Assembly: GCA_003250975.1 (NCBI GenBank) | Contig: QKIY01000028.1 | Location: 259,248-323,247, forward strand | Direction: 5' to 3' | From: Gammaproteobacteria bacterium | GTDB lineage: Bacteria; Pseudomonadota; Gammaproteobacteria; Eutrophobiales; Eutrophobiaceae | DNA: 64,000 nt | Shown: one piece after another, positions 51,551 to 59,803 of the stretch | Position numbering within the stretch: the first letter of the stretch is position 1 | How the letters are laid out: each line of letters opens with the position of its first letter | Translations under genes and position numbers: made by a program | Notes under the pieces: model-generated | Told to the model about the DNA's origin: nothing | What the model saw: only the letters and a program-made list of their open reading frames with translations | Database searches by the model: none

Positions 51551-52429
51551 TCACCCGCTGTCTTTTTTCTTCTCCATCAACACGTGGATGATAGGGGTCA
51601 TGATCAATTGCATGGCAAAAAGATTTTTGCCGGATGGAACAACGATAGTATCCGGACTGGACATGAATGAACCTACCAGCATCTCCAGTAAATAACGCAG
51701 ATCGACCTTGACCTTATCCAGATTGCTTATATGAATAATGGTATAACTCTGGTCATTAGTCGGGATCTCTAACGTGGCAAACGGGTTTGCTGTGTCTACA
51801 GTAGGTATACGCTGGAAGTTGATGTCGGTACGAGAAAACTGAGGCGTTATGTAATGCGTGTAGTCGTACATGCGGCTGAGAATCATCTTGGTAGCATCTT
51901 CCGAACTGTAACCGCGCACAGCCTTGTCCCTGTGGATCTTTTGTATCCATTCGAGATTGATAATGGGTGCCACGCCGATCAGGAGATCGACATACTGTGC
52001 CACGTTGATCGTATCTGTAACCACGCCGCCGTGAAGTCCCTCATAAAACAGGAGATCGGTGACTTCGGGTAAAGGTTCCCAGGGTGTCAGCGAGCCACGC
52101 GGTGCACCGTGCTGGGCGGCTTCCTCCTCATTGTGTATGTAGTAACGGCGCTTGCCAGTGCCGAATTCAGAGTACTCCCTGAACAGTGCCTCGAGCTCCT
52201 CAAACATGTTTCCTTCAGGGCCGAAATGCGTGATATTACGTCCCTCTTTTTCAGCTGCCTCGACTGCAGCATCCATTTCCAGGCGGTTATAACGGTGGAA
52301 GCAATCGCCTTCGATAATTGCAGGGACGATCCCTTCTCTCCGGAAGATCTGCTCGAATGCCGTCTTCACACTGGTCGTGCCTGCGCCGGATGAACCGGTA
52401 ACTGCTACAATCGGGTGTTTTACGGACAT
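51551..52429 (-). CDS. prkB: Phosphoribulokinase
   Basis: PRK phosphorylates ribulose-5-phosphate to ribulose-1,5-bisphosphate, the step that defines the Calvin cycle with RuBisCO. The 292-residue protein is of the bacterial octameric type: P-loop GSSGAGTTSV (residues 12-21), EGDCFHRYNR, FYEGLHGG, and the RDKAVRGYS segment. The family includes chromosomal PrkB/YhfW-like copies in non-autotrophs, but length and motifs fit the autotroph enzyme (CbbP). The neighbours are a ParA ATPase and a flavoprotein reductase, and no cbbLS, cbbR or other Calvin gene is adjacent. It is divergent from msbA. Confidence 0.93.
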   Translation of the reverse strand: MSVKHPIVAVTGSSGAGTTSVKTAFEQIFRREGIVPAIIEGDCFHRYNRLEMDAAVEAAEKEGRNITHFGPEGNMFEELEALFREYSEFGTGKRRYYIHNEEEAAQHGAPRGSLTPWEPLPEVTDLLFYEGLHGGVVTDTINVAQYVDLLIGVAPIINLEWIQKIHRDKAVRGYSSEDATKMILSRMYDYTHYITPQFSRTDINFQRIPTVDTANPFATLEIPTNDQSYTIIHISNLDKVKVDLRYLLEMLVGSFMSSPDTIVVPSGKNLFAMQLIMTPIIHVLMEKKKDSG

Positions 52430-52492
52430 GGTTTCGTGCTTGAATGATTAACCGAAGTTTGGGCCATTGTAGCAGCAACCCGCCCTGATTCG

Positions 52493-52513
52493 CCTATTAA
52501 ATTGATAAATAGG
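52493..52513. repeat. Inverted repeat between phosphoribulokinase and msbA
   Basis: CCTATT and AATAGG (52493-52498 and 52508-52513) are 6-bp inverted arms around a 9-base AT-rich spacer. The element lies 64 bases upstream of the phosphoribulokinase start and 55 bases upstream of msbA. An operator for a dimeric regulator is possible, including a LysR-type one such as CbbR, but the match to that consensus is weak. Confidence 0.3.
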
Positions 52514-52567
52514 TAAAAAATCCCCGTGATTGTGGTTAAATAAGCGGAAAATATAAGGTGCTGTTGG

Positions 52568-54319
52568 ATGGGAAAACCGGTTAAAGATACCTATTTATAT
52601 TTTCGGCTGCTGCGCTACGTCAGGCCTTACTGGCGCCTGTTCCTAGTTACCGTGTTGTCTATGGTCATTGTGGCGGCGACCGACCCGGCACTTGCCGCCC
52701 TGTTAAAACCGATGCTGGATGGCGCGTTTGTTAATAATGATCCCGAGATCATAAAAATGGTTCCCATCTTTCTTGTGTCCCTTTTCATCCTTAGGGGACT
52801 GGCATCGTTTGCCAGTGGGGCCTCCCTGCACTGGGTGGCCAACAAGGTTATCATGAATGTCCGTAATGAAATGTTTCAACGTCTGTTGACCCTCCCCAGC
52901 CGGTTTTATGATCACCAGACCAGCGGTGCCCTGATCTCCAAGTTTACCTTTGATGCGACCCAGATCAGGGATGCTAGTACTAATGCGATAACGATATCCA
53001 TCCGTGACACACTGTCTGTTGTCGGCCTGCTCGGCTGGATGCTATACACAGACTGGAAACTGACTCTTTTGTGCATGGTCTGTGCGCCGGTAATTTCTAT
53101 CATCGTACTTATCATCAGGAAGCGACTGCGTAAGATGGGCCGCAAGGTCCAGGACTCCATGGGTGATATTAATCATATCCTTAATGAATCGATCCAGAAC
53201 CATAAACTCGTCAAGCTCTTTAACGGGCAGGAACACGAATACCTGCGGTTTTATGGCGCCAATAATAATAACCGCAGGTATATGATGAAATATGCAATTG
53301 CCGCGGTTGCCAGTGGTCCCTCGGTGCAGTTGATTACGGCCGTGGTACTGGCCTCGGTTGTATATATAGCAACACTACAGGCATCGGCCGGAACGACAAC
53401 CGTGGGCGAGTTTGGTTCCTTTATTGCAGCAATGGTCATGATCATGACCCCGCTAAAAAGACTCGTTGCCCTGAATGAGCACTTGCAAAAAGGACTGGCG
53501 GCCTGTGAAAGCATCTTCGAGTTGCTGGATGAAAAACCTGAAGCGGATACCGGTCCACAGATAGCCGACCGGTCCAAGGGTGATGTTGAATTTCGTGGTA
53601 TTACTTTCCGTTACACCCCTGATGATAAGGAAGCGTTAGAAGATATCTCTTTGCATATCACGCCGGGTGAAACGGTTGCTCTTGTAGGCCTGTCCGGGAG
53701 TGGCAAGACAACGATTGCTAATCTGATTCCGGCCTTTTATCCCGTAAAAGAAGGGTCAATCCTCCTGGACGGTGTTGATATAAGGCAGTATTCACTGGCT
53801 TCCCTGCGATCAAATATCGCATTGGTCAGTCAGGATGTGGCCCTGTTTAACGACACCATACGGAATAATATCGCCTACGGAAGTATGAAGGATGCTACCG
53901 ACAAGCAGGTTATTGATGCTGCGAAGGCCGCACATGCCTGGGAGTTCATAGAAAAGATGCCCGAGGGTCTGTACACTGTAATCGGCGAAAAGGGGCAACG
54001 TCTTTCAGGAGGACAGAGGCAACGACTTGCTATAGCCCGAGCCATACTGAAAGATGCACCCGTACTAATTCTGGATGAAGCCACTTCTTCGCTCGATACT
54101 GAATCCGAGCGCCATATCCAGGCGGCGCTGGATAATATTCGCAGGGGCCGCACCTGTATTATCATCGCTCATCGGCTTTCCACGATTGAAAACGCGGATC
54201 GAATTCTCGTTATCGATCAGGGGAAGATAGTGCAGGCAGGAACGCACCAGGAGCTGATCGCGGAGGAAGGGGTATATGCCCGTTTGCACAAGGCCCAGTT
54301 TACTGAGGCGGTGCACTGA
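52568..54319 (+). CDS. msbA: Lipid A export ATP-binding/permease protein MsbA
   Basis: MsbA flips lipid A-core from the inner to the outer leaflet of the inner membrane. The 583-residue half-transporter has six membrane helices in residues about 20-310. The nucleotide-binding domain has Walker A GLSGSGKTT, the Q-loop VSQDVALFNDTI, the signature LSGGQRQRLAIARAIL, Walker B LILDEATSSLD and the switch His in IIAHRLSTIENAD. The length and the NDPEIIKMVP segment near residue 57 fit the MsbA subfamily. lpxK, its usual neighbour, is not present. The next gene is convergent. Confidence 0.95.
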   Translation: MGKPVKDTYLYFRLLRYVRPYWRLFLVTVLSMVIVAATDPALAALLKPMLDGAFVNNDPEIIKMVPIFLVSLFILRGLASFASGASLHWVANKVIMNVRNEMFQRLLTLPSRFYDHQTSGALISKFTFDATQIRDASTNAITISIRDTLSVVGLLGWMLYTDWKLTLLCMVCAPVISIIVLIIRKRLRKMGRKVQDSMGDINHILNESIQNHKLVKLFNGQEHEYLRFYGANNNNRRYMMKYAIAAVASGPSVQLITAVVLASVVYIATLQASAGTTTVGEFGSFIAAMVMIMTPLKRLVALNEHLQKGLAACESIFELLDEKPEADTGPQIADRSKGDVEFRGITFRYTPDDKEALEDISLHITPGETVALVGLSGSGKTTIANLIPAFYPVKEGSILLDGVDIRQYSLASLRSNIALVSQDVALFNDTIRNNIAYGSMKDATDKQVIDAAKAAHAWEFIEKMPEGLYTVIGEKGQRLSGGQRQRLAIARAILKDAPVLILDEATSSLDTESERHIQAALDNIRRGRTCIIIAHRLSTIENADRILVIDQGKIVQAGTHQELIAEEGVYARLHKAQFTEAVH

Positions 54320-54342
54320 TCACCAGGTGGGCTTTTTAACAG

Positions 54343-56331
54343 CTATCCGTGCAGCCTGAACCCAGAGATTCTTTTTTTCAACTGCGGAAGTTTTTCCGTT
54401 TGTGAGGCATAGCGTACATCGATATACAGGCGTGTAATGTCATCGATTGTATTGGCAAACGGATGTAGCTTACGCCCCGCACGCCGTGCAAAATCAAGTG
54501 GCCCTTCATGACACAGTCGTTTGACCCCGGCCCGTGACAATTTTCTGCAGAAGCGGTTATAGAGTTCCCTGGCGGCGTCTTTTTCTGCACGGTATTGCTT
54601 CAGCAGGCCAAGGGCCAGGGCAGTCAGCAGGAATAACACCAGGCAAATCATGAGAATGACGAGTAAAAATACATTATGCCTTGTCAGTCCGATCCTGTTT
54701 AAGAAGTTGTCCTGTCTTTGTGGCCCGTAACTGATCACCCACTGGTTCCAGCGGTTGTTCACGTTGTCCCAGGCATTTCGCAGGCTGAGCCATAGTGTGC
54801 GGGTAAATTGGTTGCGGGAAAAAACGACAGGAACATCCAGCGCGGCTTCAGGCAATGCACTCTCAATCCCACGCTCGACGCGTGCAGGGGAAACTGCCGA
54901 TGTAGGATCTACCCTGACCCATCCCTTATCGCCCAGCCAGACCTCGGCCCAGGCATGGGCATTTCGCTGATAGACAATGTGATAGTCTCCTACCGGATTA
55001 TAGGTCCCTCCCTGATAGCCGGTTACAATCCGGGCAGGAATACCGGCCGCGCGCATCAATACAGCGAAGGCAGCCGCATAGTGTTCACAAAAACCCTGTC
55101 GTGTATTGAACAGGAAGCCGTCGATCAAATCGCCCGGCACCAGGGGCGGCGACAGGGTGTAATGGAATTCCTCCTCATTGAACCAGCGCAAGGCACGGTT
55201 GATGATGTCTATCGGACGATCGGCCTGATTGGCCCATTCCCTGCCCAGCGCCACGGTCTTCGGGTGGTAACCACGCGGCAATTGCAGGCCCCGCCGCAGC
55301 TCTCGCCAGGAGGCGGTCTCCAGTCGGTAGTCCGGGTATGACCTGAGTAAATAGCGCCAGCGATCCTTGACCGCCTCACGCGTTACGACTTGGTAAGCCT
55401 CTGTGAGTTGGGCCTTGTCCGGTGTTGCTGTCGGCATTTCAAGGACATACAACCAGCGTTTGTCCGTTGGTTCCAGGGTGATGATGTATTCAATCGGTTC
55501 ACCCGAGAACTGGATGGCGGCAGGTGGATCGAGATTGTTCAGCCTGCGGCGCCAGGCCCGGCCGTCGGTATAGGTCAATACGGGACCACGCCAGTAGAGA
55601 GCAGTATTGTCCGGCTGGCCGGATATGAACTCCACCCGAAAGGCGACCTCGTTTGACTGGATTAAACGGCTCAGGCTGCCTGGGGTCAGGACATCATCTA
55701 CCCCCATCCGGCCCCTGACAGCATCTTCGGGCATCCCCCACAGCGGGCCATTGATCCGGGGAAAGAGCAGGAAAAGGACCAGCATCATGGGCAGGGCCTG
55801 CAATATCATTTGACCCCCGAGTACCACTCTGGCGGTAGGCAACTGACGCTTTCCGGGATCATTGAATGTGATGAGGCCAGCAATGATGACTAGCAGTGTT
55901 AATAGCATGAAGACCGCCGTGACGATGCTCTGCGAATAGAAGAAATTGGTGATAATGATAAAGAAACCGAGAAAGGTCGTGACATAAAAGTCCCGATCAA
56001 TATGTGATTCCAGGACCTTGGAACCGGCCAGGAGAAGCAAAAGGGTCGTGCCGGCATCCCGGCCGAATAGGGTGTGGTAATAGCCATAGATACCCAGGAT
56101 ACCGGCCGCTATTGTCAGAAGCTTGATAACCTTGAGCACAGCATGGCCTGGCCCCGGCAGGGGCCAGTGATAAATGGCACAGGTAAGTCGCCAGGCGATC
56201 AGGATAAAAGGCAGGACAATAAACCACTGGGGGTTATGCAGGGTATGAGGAAGGATACTCATGCTGATGCCGCCGGTCAGCCAGTAAAGCTCGCGCACGC
56301 CCAGTTGTTTTTCAGTCATTGCTAATCCCAT
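54343..56331 (-). CDS. tgpA: TgpA-type transmembrane transglutaminase-like protein
   Basis: This 662-residue protein has an N-terminal membrane domain of about six helices (DUF3488) followed by a periplasmic transglutaminase domain. The Cys-His-Asp triad is visible as GFCEHYAAAF (Cys near 414), NAHAWAEVW and VRVDPTSAV. A further membrane helix lies near residue 560, with a cytosolic C-terminal DUF4129-like tail. TgpA is essential in Pseudomonas aeruginosa, though its substrate is not settled. It overlaps the DUF58 gene by 20 bases, giving the conserved MoxR-DUF58-TgpA module. The start is ATG 56331; ATG 56319 is nearly as good. Confidence 0.92.
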   Translation of the reverse strand: MGLAMTEKQLGVRELYWLTGGISMSILPHTLHNPQWFIVLPFILIAWRLTCAIYHWPLPGPGHAVLKVIKLLTIAAGILGIYGYYHTLFGRDAGTTLLLLLAGSKVLESHIDRDFYVTTFLGFFIIITNFFYSQSIVTAVFMLLTLLVIIAGLITFNDPGKRQLPTARVVLGGQMILQALPMMLVLFLLFPRINGPLWGMPEDAVRGRMGVDDVLTPGSLSRLIQSNEVAFRVEFISGQPDNTALYWRGPVLTYTDGRAWRRRLNNLDPPAAIQFSGEPIEYIITLEPTDKRWLYVLEMPTATPDKAQLTEAYQVVTREAVKDRWRYLLRSYPDYRLETASWRELRRGLQLPRGYHPKTVALGREWANQADRPIDIINRALRWFNEEEFHYTLSPPLVPGDLIDGFLFNTRQGFCEHYAAAFAVLMRAAGIPARIVTGYQGGTYNPVGDYHIVYQRNAHAWAEVWLGDKGWVRVDPTSAVSPARVERGIESALPEAALDVPVVFSRNQFTRTLWLSLRNAWDNVNNRWNQWVISYGPQRQDNFLNRIGLTRHNVFLLVILMICLVLFLLTALALGLLKQYRAEKDAARELYNRFCRKLSRAGVKRLCHEGPLDFARRAGRKLHPFANTIDDITRLYIDVRYASQTEKLPQLKKRISGFRLHG

Positions 56332-57307
56332 ACAATGCGAGTGCTTCGAGGCAGCTTTTACGGTGAGTCCTTCCCCGGCCCGTCTCTAGGGTGATGCCAG
56401 GTATGTCAAGGGCGTAGGCAGCGCCCCCCAGTTCGGCATCCAGTATCCAGCGGCATAATTGGGACAGCCTGTTCTCTACCGGCTTTTGTCGCAGGACAGG
56501 AGCATCCCAGCTTAAAATTACCTGCCGGTCACCATCACCTTTGAAACGCTTAATCAACAGGGGTTGTTCCCTGGCCAGCGCCTTCCAGGCGATATTGCGT
56601 ATGGAATCACCGGGGTGATAATGGCGAAACCCGTTAAAATCATCGATGCCATTTTCCTCACCCGATTCACTGGATGCCTGACCGAAGTTGCCAAGTGGCA
56701 GCGGCAAGTTGCCAAGCGGCCTCGGATATACCAGGCAAGACAGGTCCAGGTCTACGGTTGACCAGGCCCTGAACAGCCCCAAGGGATAAGTGGTGGACAG
56801 GACCAGTGAGGGCAGGTGTAGCCACCCGCGGCGGGTAGCCGGTACCGGCATTTCTATCTGTTGCCAGTGATCCGCGGGGACATCTGTCACTAGGGCGTGC
56901 CGCTCATCTTCAGGACCTGGCCCCATCAGCCGCGATACACTCCTGACGGAGACCTTGATGGCAAAGCGTGCCCGGCCACCGTAATTATCCAGGATCAGGG
57001 GAAAGCGGGCAGTATCACCAGTAAATACTGCCTCGGGCCTTACTCCCTTGATCAGCAGTCCCCTGAGGTTCCGGTAGCTGTGAATAATGCAAACCATGAA
57101 AAGGCCGGCTAGCAGGAAGGTCAGCATGAAGGCCATGTTATTGTTGTAGTTAATGGCACCCAGGAGCATGACCAGCAGCAGGAATGAAAAGGTGATGCCC
57201 TGGCGTGTGGGCAGGATGTACACGCGCCGGCGACTTAATCCCGAGCGCAGTTGTGAATCAAGGTTGGCAGAGACGTTTAACCGCTCAAGGAAGATCGCTT
57301 CCGGCAT
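56312..57307 (-). CDS. DUF58 domain protein
   Basis: This 331-residue protein has two membrane helices near residues 35-75 (ITFSFLLLVMLLGAINY and MAFMLTFLLAGLFMVCIIH) and a C-terminal DUF58 region containing FNGFRHYHPGDSIRNIAWKALAREQPLLIKRF. DUF58 proteins have a von Willebrand A-like fold and pair with MoxR ATPases, probably in envelope protein assembly or quality control. The start lies 6 bases after the MoxR stop. The 3' end overlaps tgpA. Confidence 0.9.
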   Translation of the reverse strand: MPEAIFLERLNVSANLDSQLRSGLSRRRVYILPTRQGITFSFLLLVMLLGAINYNNNMAFMLTFLLAGLFMVCIIHSYRNLRGLLIKGVRPEAVFTGDTARFPLILDNYGGRARFAIKVSVRSVSRLMGPGPEDERHALVTDVPADHWQQIEMPVPATRRGWLHLPSLVLSTTYPLGLFRAWSTVDLDLSCLVYPRPLGNLPLPLGNFGQASSESGEENGIDDFNGFRHYHPGDSIRNIAWKALAREQPLLIKRFKGDGDRQVILSWDAPVLRQKPVENRLSQLCRWILDAELGGAAYALDIPGITLETGRGRTHRKSCLEALALYGISND

Positions 57308-57313
57308 CGGTTC

Positions 57314-58264
57314 TCAGGGTATCGGTACCTGTATGATTAGGTGTTGTGCCAACTCTTCTGGACGCCGCTCATCTTCCTGCAGACCATTTAATCTGTGGCT
57401 GATAACACTCGGCAGGATCGCCTGGATATCTTCAGGAAGCACCTGCTGGTGACCCTCCATCAAGGCCCATGCGCGGGCGGCATGCAGGATGGCAAGACCG
57501 GCGCGGGGAGAGAGGCCATGACTGAACTCCCGGCTGTTACGGCTGTATTCCAAAAGGTCCTGCAGGTAATCGAGTATAGCTGTTGACGCATGGACCTCAT
57601 CACAGAGACGCTGGATCGCCAGTAGCCGTTCAGGTGTGATGACTGCCTTAACCTCTTTAAGCATGGTGCGACGGTCACGGCCCATCAGGAGTTCACGTTC
57701 GGCGACCGTATCTGGAAAACCCAGTTTGATCCGCATCATGAAGCGATCAAGCTGCGATTCCGGCAGAGGGAAAGTACCGACCTGGTTTGACGGATTTTGT
57801 GTCGCGATCACAAAGAAGGGTTGCGGGAGTTGGCGCGTCTCACCTTCTACAGTTACCTGCTGTTCTTCCATTGCTTCCAGAAGGGCGCTCTGAGTCCGTG
57901 GAGTTGCGCGGTTGATTTCGTCGGCGAGGGTGATCTGGGTGAATATCGGTCCGGGGTGGAAGGTAAATGTGCCGGTGTCCCGATTGTAGACCGAAACCCC
58001 GAGTATATCCGCCGGTAAAAGGTCGCTGGTAAATTGTATGCGTTGGAATCCCAACCCTAGGATATTGGCCAGGACATGTGACAGGGTAGTCTTGCCTACA
58101 CCGGGTAGATCTTCGATCAAGAGATGCCCGCGAGCAAACAAGCAAGCCAGCGCGAGCCGGATAGCATGTTCCTTACCCAGTATGATCATCCGTGCGGCCT
58201 CGATGATGCCATCGATCTCCTGCCGGATCTGAGGTAACAGGATTTCTTTTCGGGATGTGCTCAA
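57314..58264 (-). CDS. MoxR family AAA+ ATPase
   Basis: This 316-residue AAA+ ATPase shows Walker A EDLPGVGKTTLS, Walker B TLADEINRATP, sensor-1 VIATQNPSNQVGTFPLPESQLDRF and the C-terminal lid domain. MoxR ATPases act as chaperone-like remodelers with DUF58 partners. No ATG is available near the 5' end. TTG 58264 is preferred because AGGGG lies eight bases before it and it gives the normal family length. An upstream TTG at 58330 would add 22 residues without a ribosome-binding site. It is the first gene of MoxR-DUF58-TgpA. Confidence 0.93.
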   Translation of the reverse strand: MSTSRKEILLPQIRQEIDGIIEAARMIILGKEHAIRLALACLFARGHLLIEDLPGVGKTTLSHVLANILGLGFQRIQFTSDLLPADILGVSVYNRDTGTFTFHPGPIFTQITLADEINRATPRTQSALLEAMEEQQVTVEGETRQLPQPFFVIATQNPSNQVGTFPLPESQLDRFMMRIKLGFPDTVAERELLMGRDRRTMLKEVKAVITPERLLAIQRLCDEVHASTAILDYLQDLLEYSRNSREFSHGLSPRAGLAILHAARAWALMEGHQQVLPEDIQAILPSVISHRLNGLQEDERRPEELAQHLIIQVPIP

Positions 58265-58370
58265 GTGTTTTTCCCCTGTTCCTGAAAATTGTACAGCATA
58301 ATCAGCAGGAGGCGGTGTGTTTAATGTCAACCAATTGGCATTGTCACCGGGACGGTTTCAGATCCCTGGA

Positions 58371-59705
58371 TTATTCCCCTGCAACCGTCATGTTCTCAAT
58401 CAGCACTGAACCGGTGAGTATATTACCGCGGTAATCGATGTCTTTTCCTACCTCGATGAGTTTCAGATACATGTCTTTCAGGTTACCCGCAACGGTGATC
58501 TCTTCCACCGGGTACTGAATTTCACCGTGTTCAACCCAGAAACCGGAGGCACCCCGCGAATAATCACCGGTGACCTGGTTGACGCCGAATCCGATCATAT
58601 CAGTCACCAGCAGGCCACAATCCATTTTCCTGATAAGGGCCTGCAGATCATTGTCACCATGGCCGATGATTAGGTTATGTACACCGCCTGCATTTCCCGT
58701 AGTTTGCATGCCCAGCTTGCGTGCCGAATAGGCATTCAGTACATAACCCTGGAGTATGCCCTCCTTGATAATGTCTCTTGCTCGTGTTGCGACACCATCA
58801 TTATCAAACGGGGCACTGCCAAGGGCCTTTTGCCGGTGGGGTTCTTCATGAATACGCACATGATCCGCAAAAATCTGTTCGCCCAGCCTATCGAGCAGGA
58901 AACTCGCGCGCCGATACAGGCTGCTACCGGAGATGGCGGTAATAAATGCCGAAAACAGCCCTGAGGCAACCGGTGCTTCAAACAGCACGGGCACACTACG
59001 TGTACCCAGTTTTCTGGCACCGAGTCTGGCTACGGTACGCCTTGCTGCTTCCTCGCCTATGGCCTTGATGTCTTCCAGGTCGGACGCGTCACGGCACTTG
59101 CTGTACCAGCCGTCACGCTGCATATTGCCGTGCTCTTCCGCAATCATGGTGCAGTCAATGGTATGGCTGGACCACTTCCAGCCATTGGCAAAGCCATGGG
59201 AATTGCCGTAGGCATGAGTACCCGAATAAGTACTGACCGAGGCACCGTCTGAATTGTTGATTCGCCTGTCCATGCCCTTTGCGATAGCTTCGCACTCCAG
59301 TGCCATGTTCCTGGCCTGTTCAGCAGTGATATTCCATGGATGATATAGATCCAGGTCCGGCACATCCGTTGCCATCAGCTCGGCATCGGCCAGGCCAGCG
59401 TGCGGGTCTTCGCTGGCAAATCGCGCGATCTCACAGGCGGCCCGCACTGTTTCCTTCACCGCCTTGTCGCTGAAATCGGAAGTACTGGCATTACCCTTGC
59501 GCCGGCCCATATAAACAGTGACACCTAGGCCCTTGTCTCGTTCATGTTCAATTTTCTCGATCTCACCCTGGCGTACCGTTACGGAAAGACCGGTTCCGGT
59601 GCCAATGTCTGCCTCCGCAGCCGTTGCACCCTGTTTAATGGCCTCCTCGATAGTCCGCCGTATCAACGGGATCAGTTCATTGTTTTTTTCTATCAATTGA
59701 GACAT
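58371..59705 (-). CDS. pmbA: PmbA/TldE metalloprotease subunit
   Basis: PmbA (TldE) forms a heterodimer with TldD that degrades unfolded peptides through a narrow channel and matures peptides such as microcin B17. The 444-residue protein shows the family segments EADIGTGTGLSVTVRQGEIEKIEHERDKGLGVTVY, HPWNIT, SGSSLYRRASFLLDRLGEQIF and GASGFWVEHGEIQYPVEEITVAGNL. PmbA lacks the zinc site carried by TldD. I chose ATG 59705 (MSQLIEKNNEL), the normal family start. tldD is not in the window. It diverges from uvrD. Confidence 0.94.
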   Translation of the reverse strand: MSQLIEKNNELIPLIRRTIEEAIKQGATAAEADIGTGTGLSVTVRQGEIEKIEHERDKGLGVTVYMGRRKGNASTSDFSDKAVKETVRAACEIARFASEDPHAGLADAELMATDVPDLDLYHPWNITAEQARNMALECEAIAKGMDRRINNSDGASVSTYSGTHAYGNSHGFANGWKWSSHTIDCTMIAEEHGNMQRDGWYSKCRDASDLEDIKAIGEEAARRTVARLGARKLGTRSVPVLFEAPVASGLFSAFITAISGSSLYRRASFLLDRLGEQIFADHVRIHEEPHRQKALGSAPFDNDGVATRARDIIKEGILQGYVLNAYSARKLGMQTTGNAGGVHNLIIGHGDNDLQALIRKMDCGLLVTDMIGFGVNQVTGDYSRGASGFWVEHGEIQYPVEEITVAGNLKDMYLKLIEVGKDIDYRGNILTGSVLIENMTVAGE

Positions 59706-59803
59706 TGAAAATTTCACAATGGTAATAAAAAAGAGGCATCTTAACATTCCTGATTGAAATAAGTAGGTAAACATTAATGGATTGAATTTGGTAAAATTGG
59801 CGA

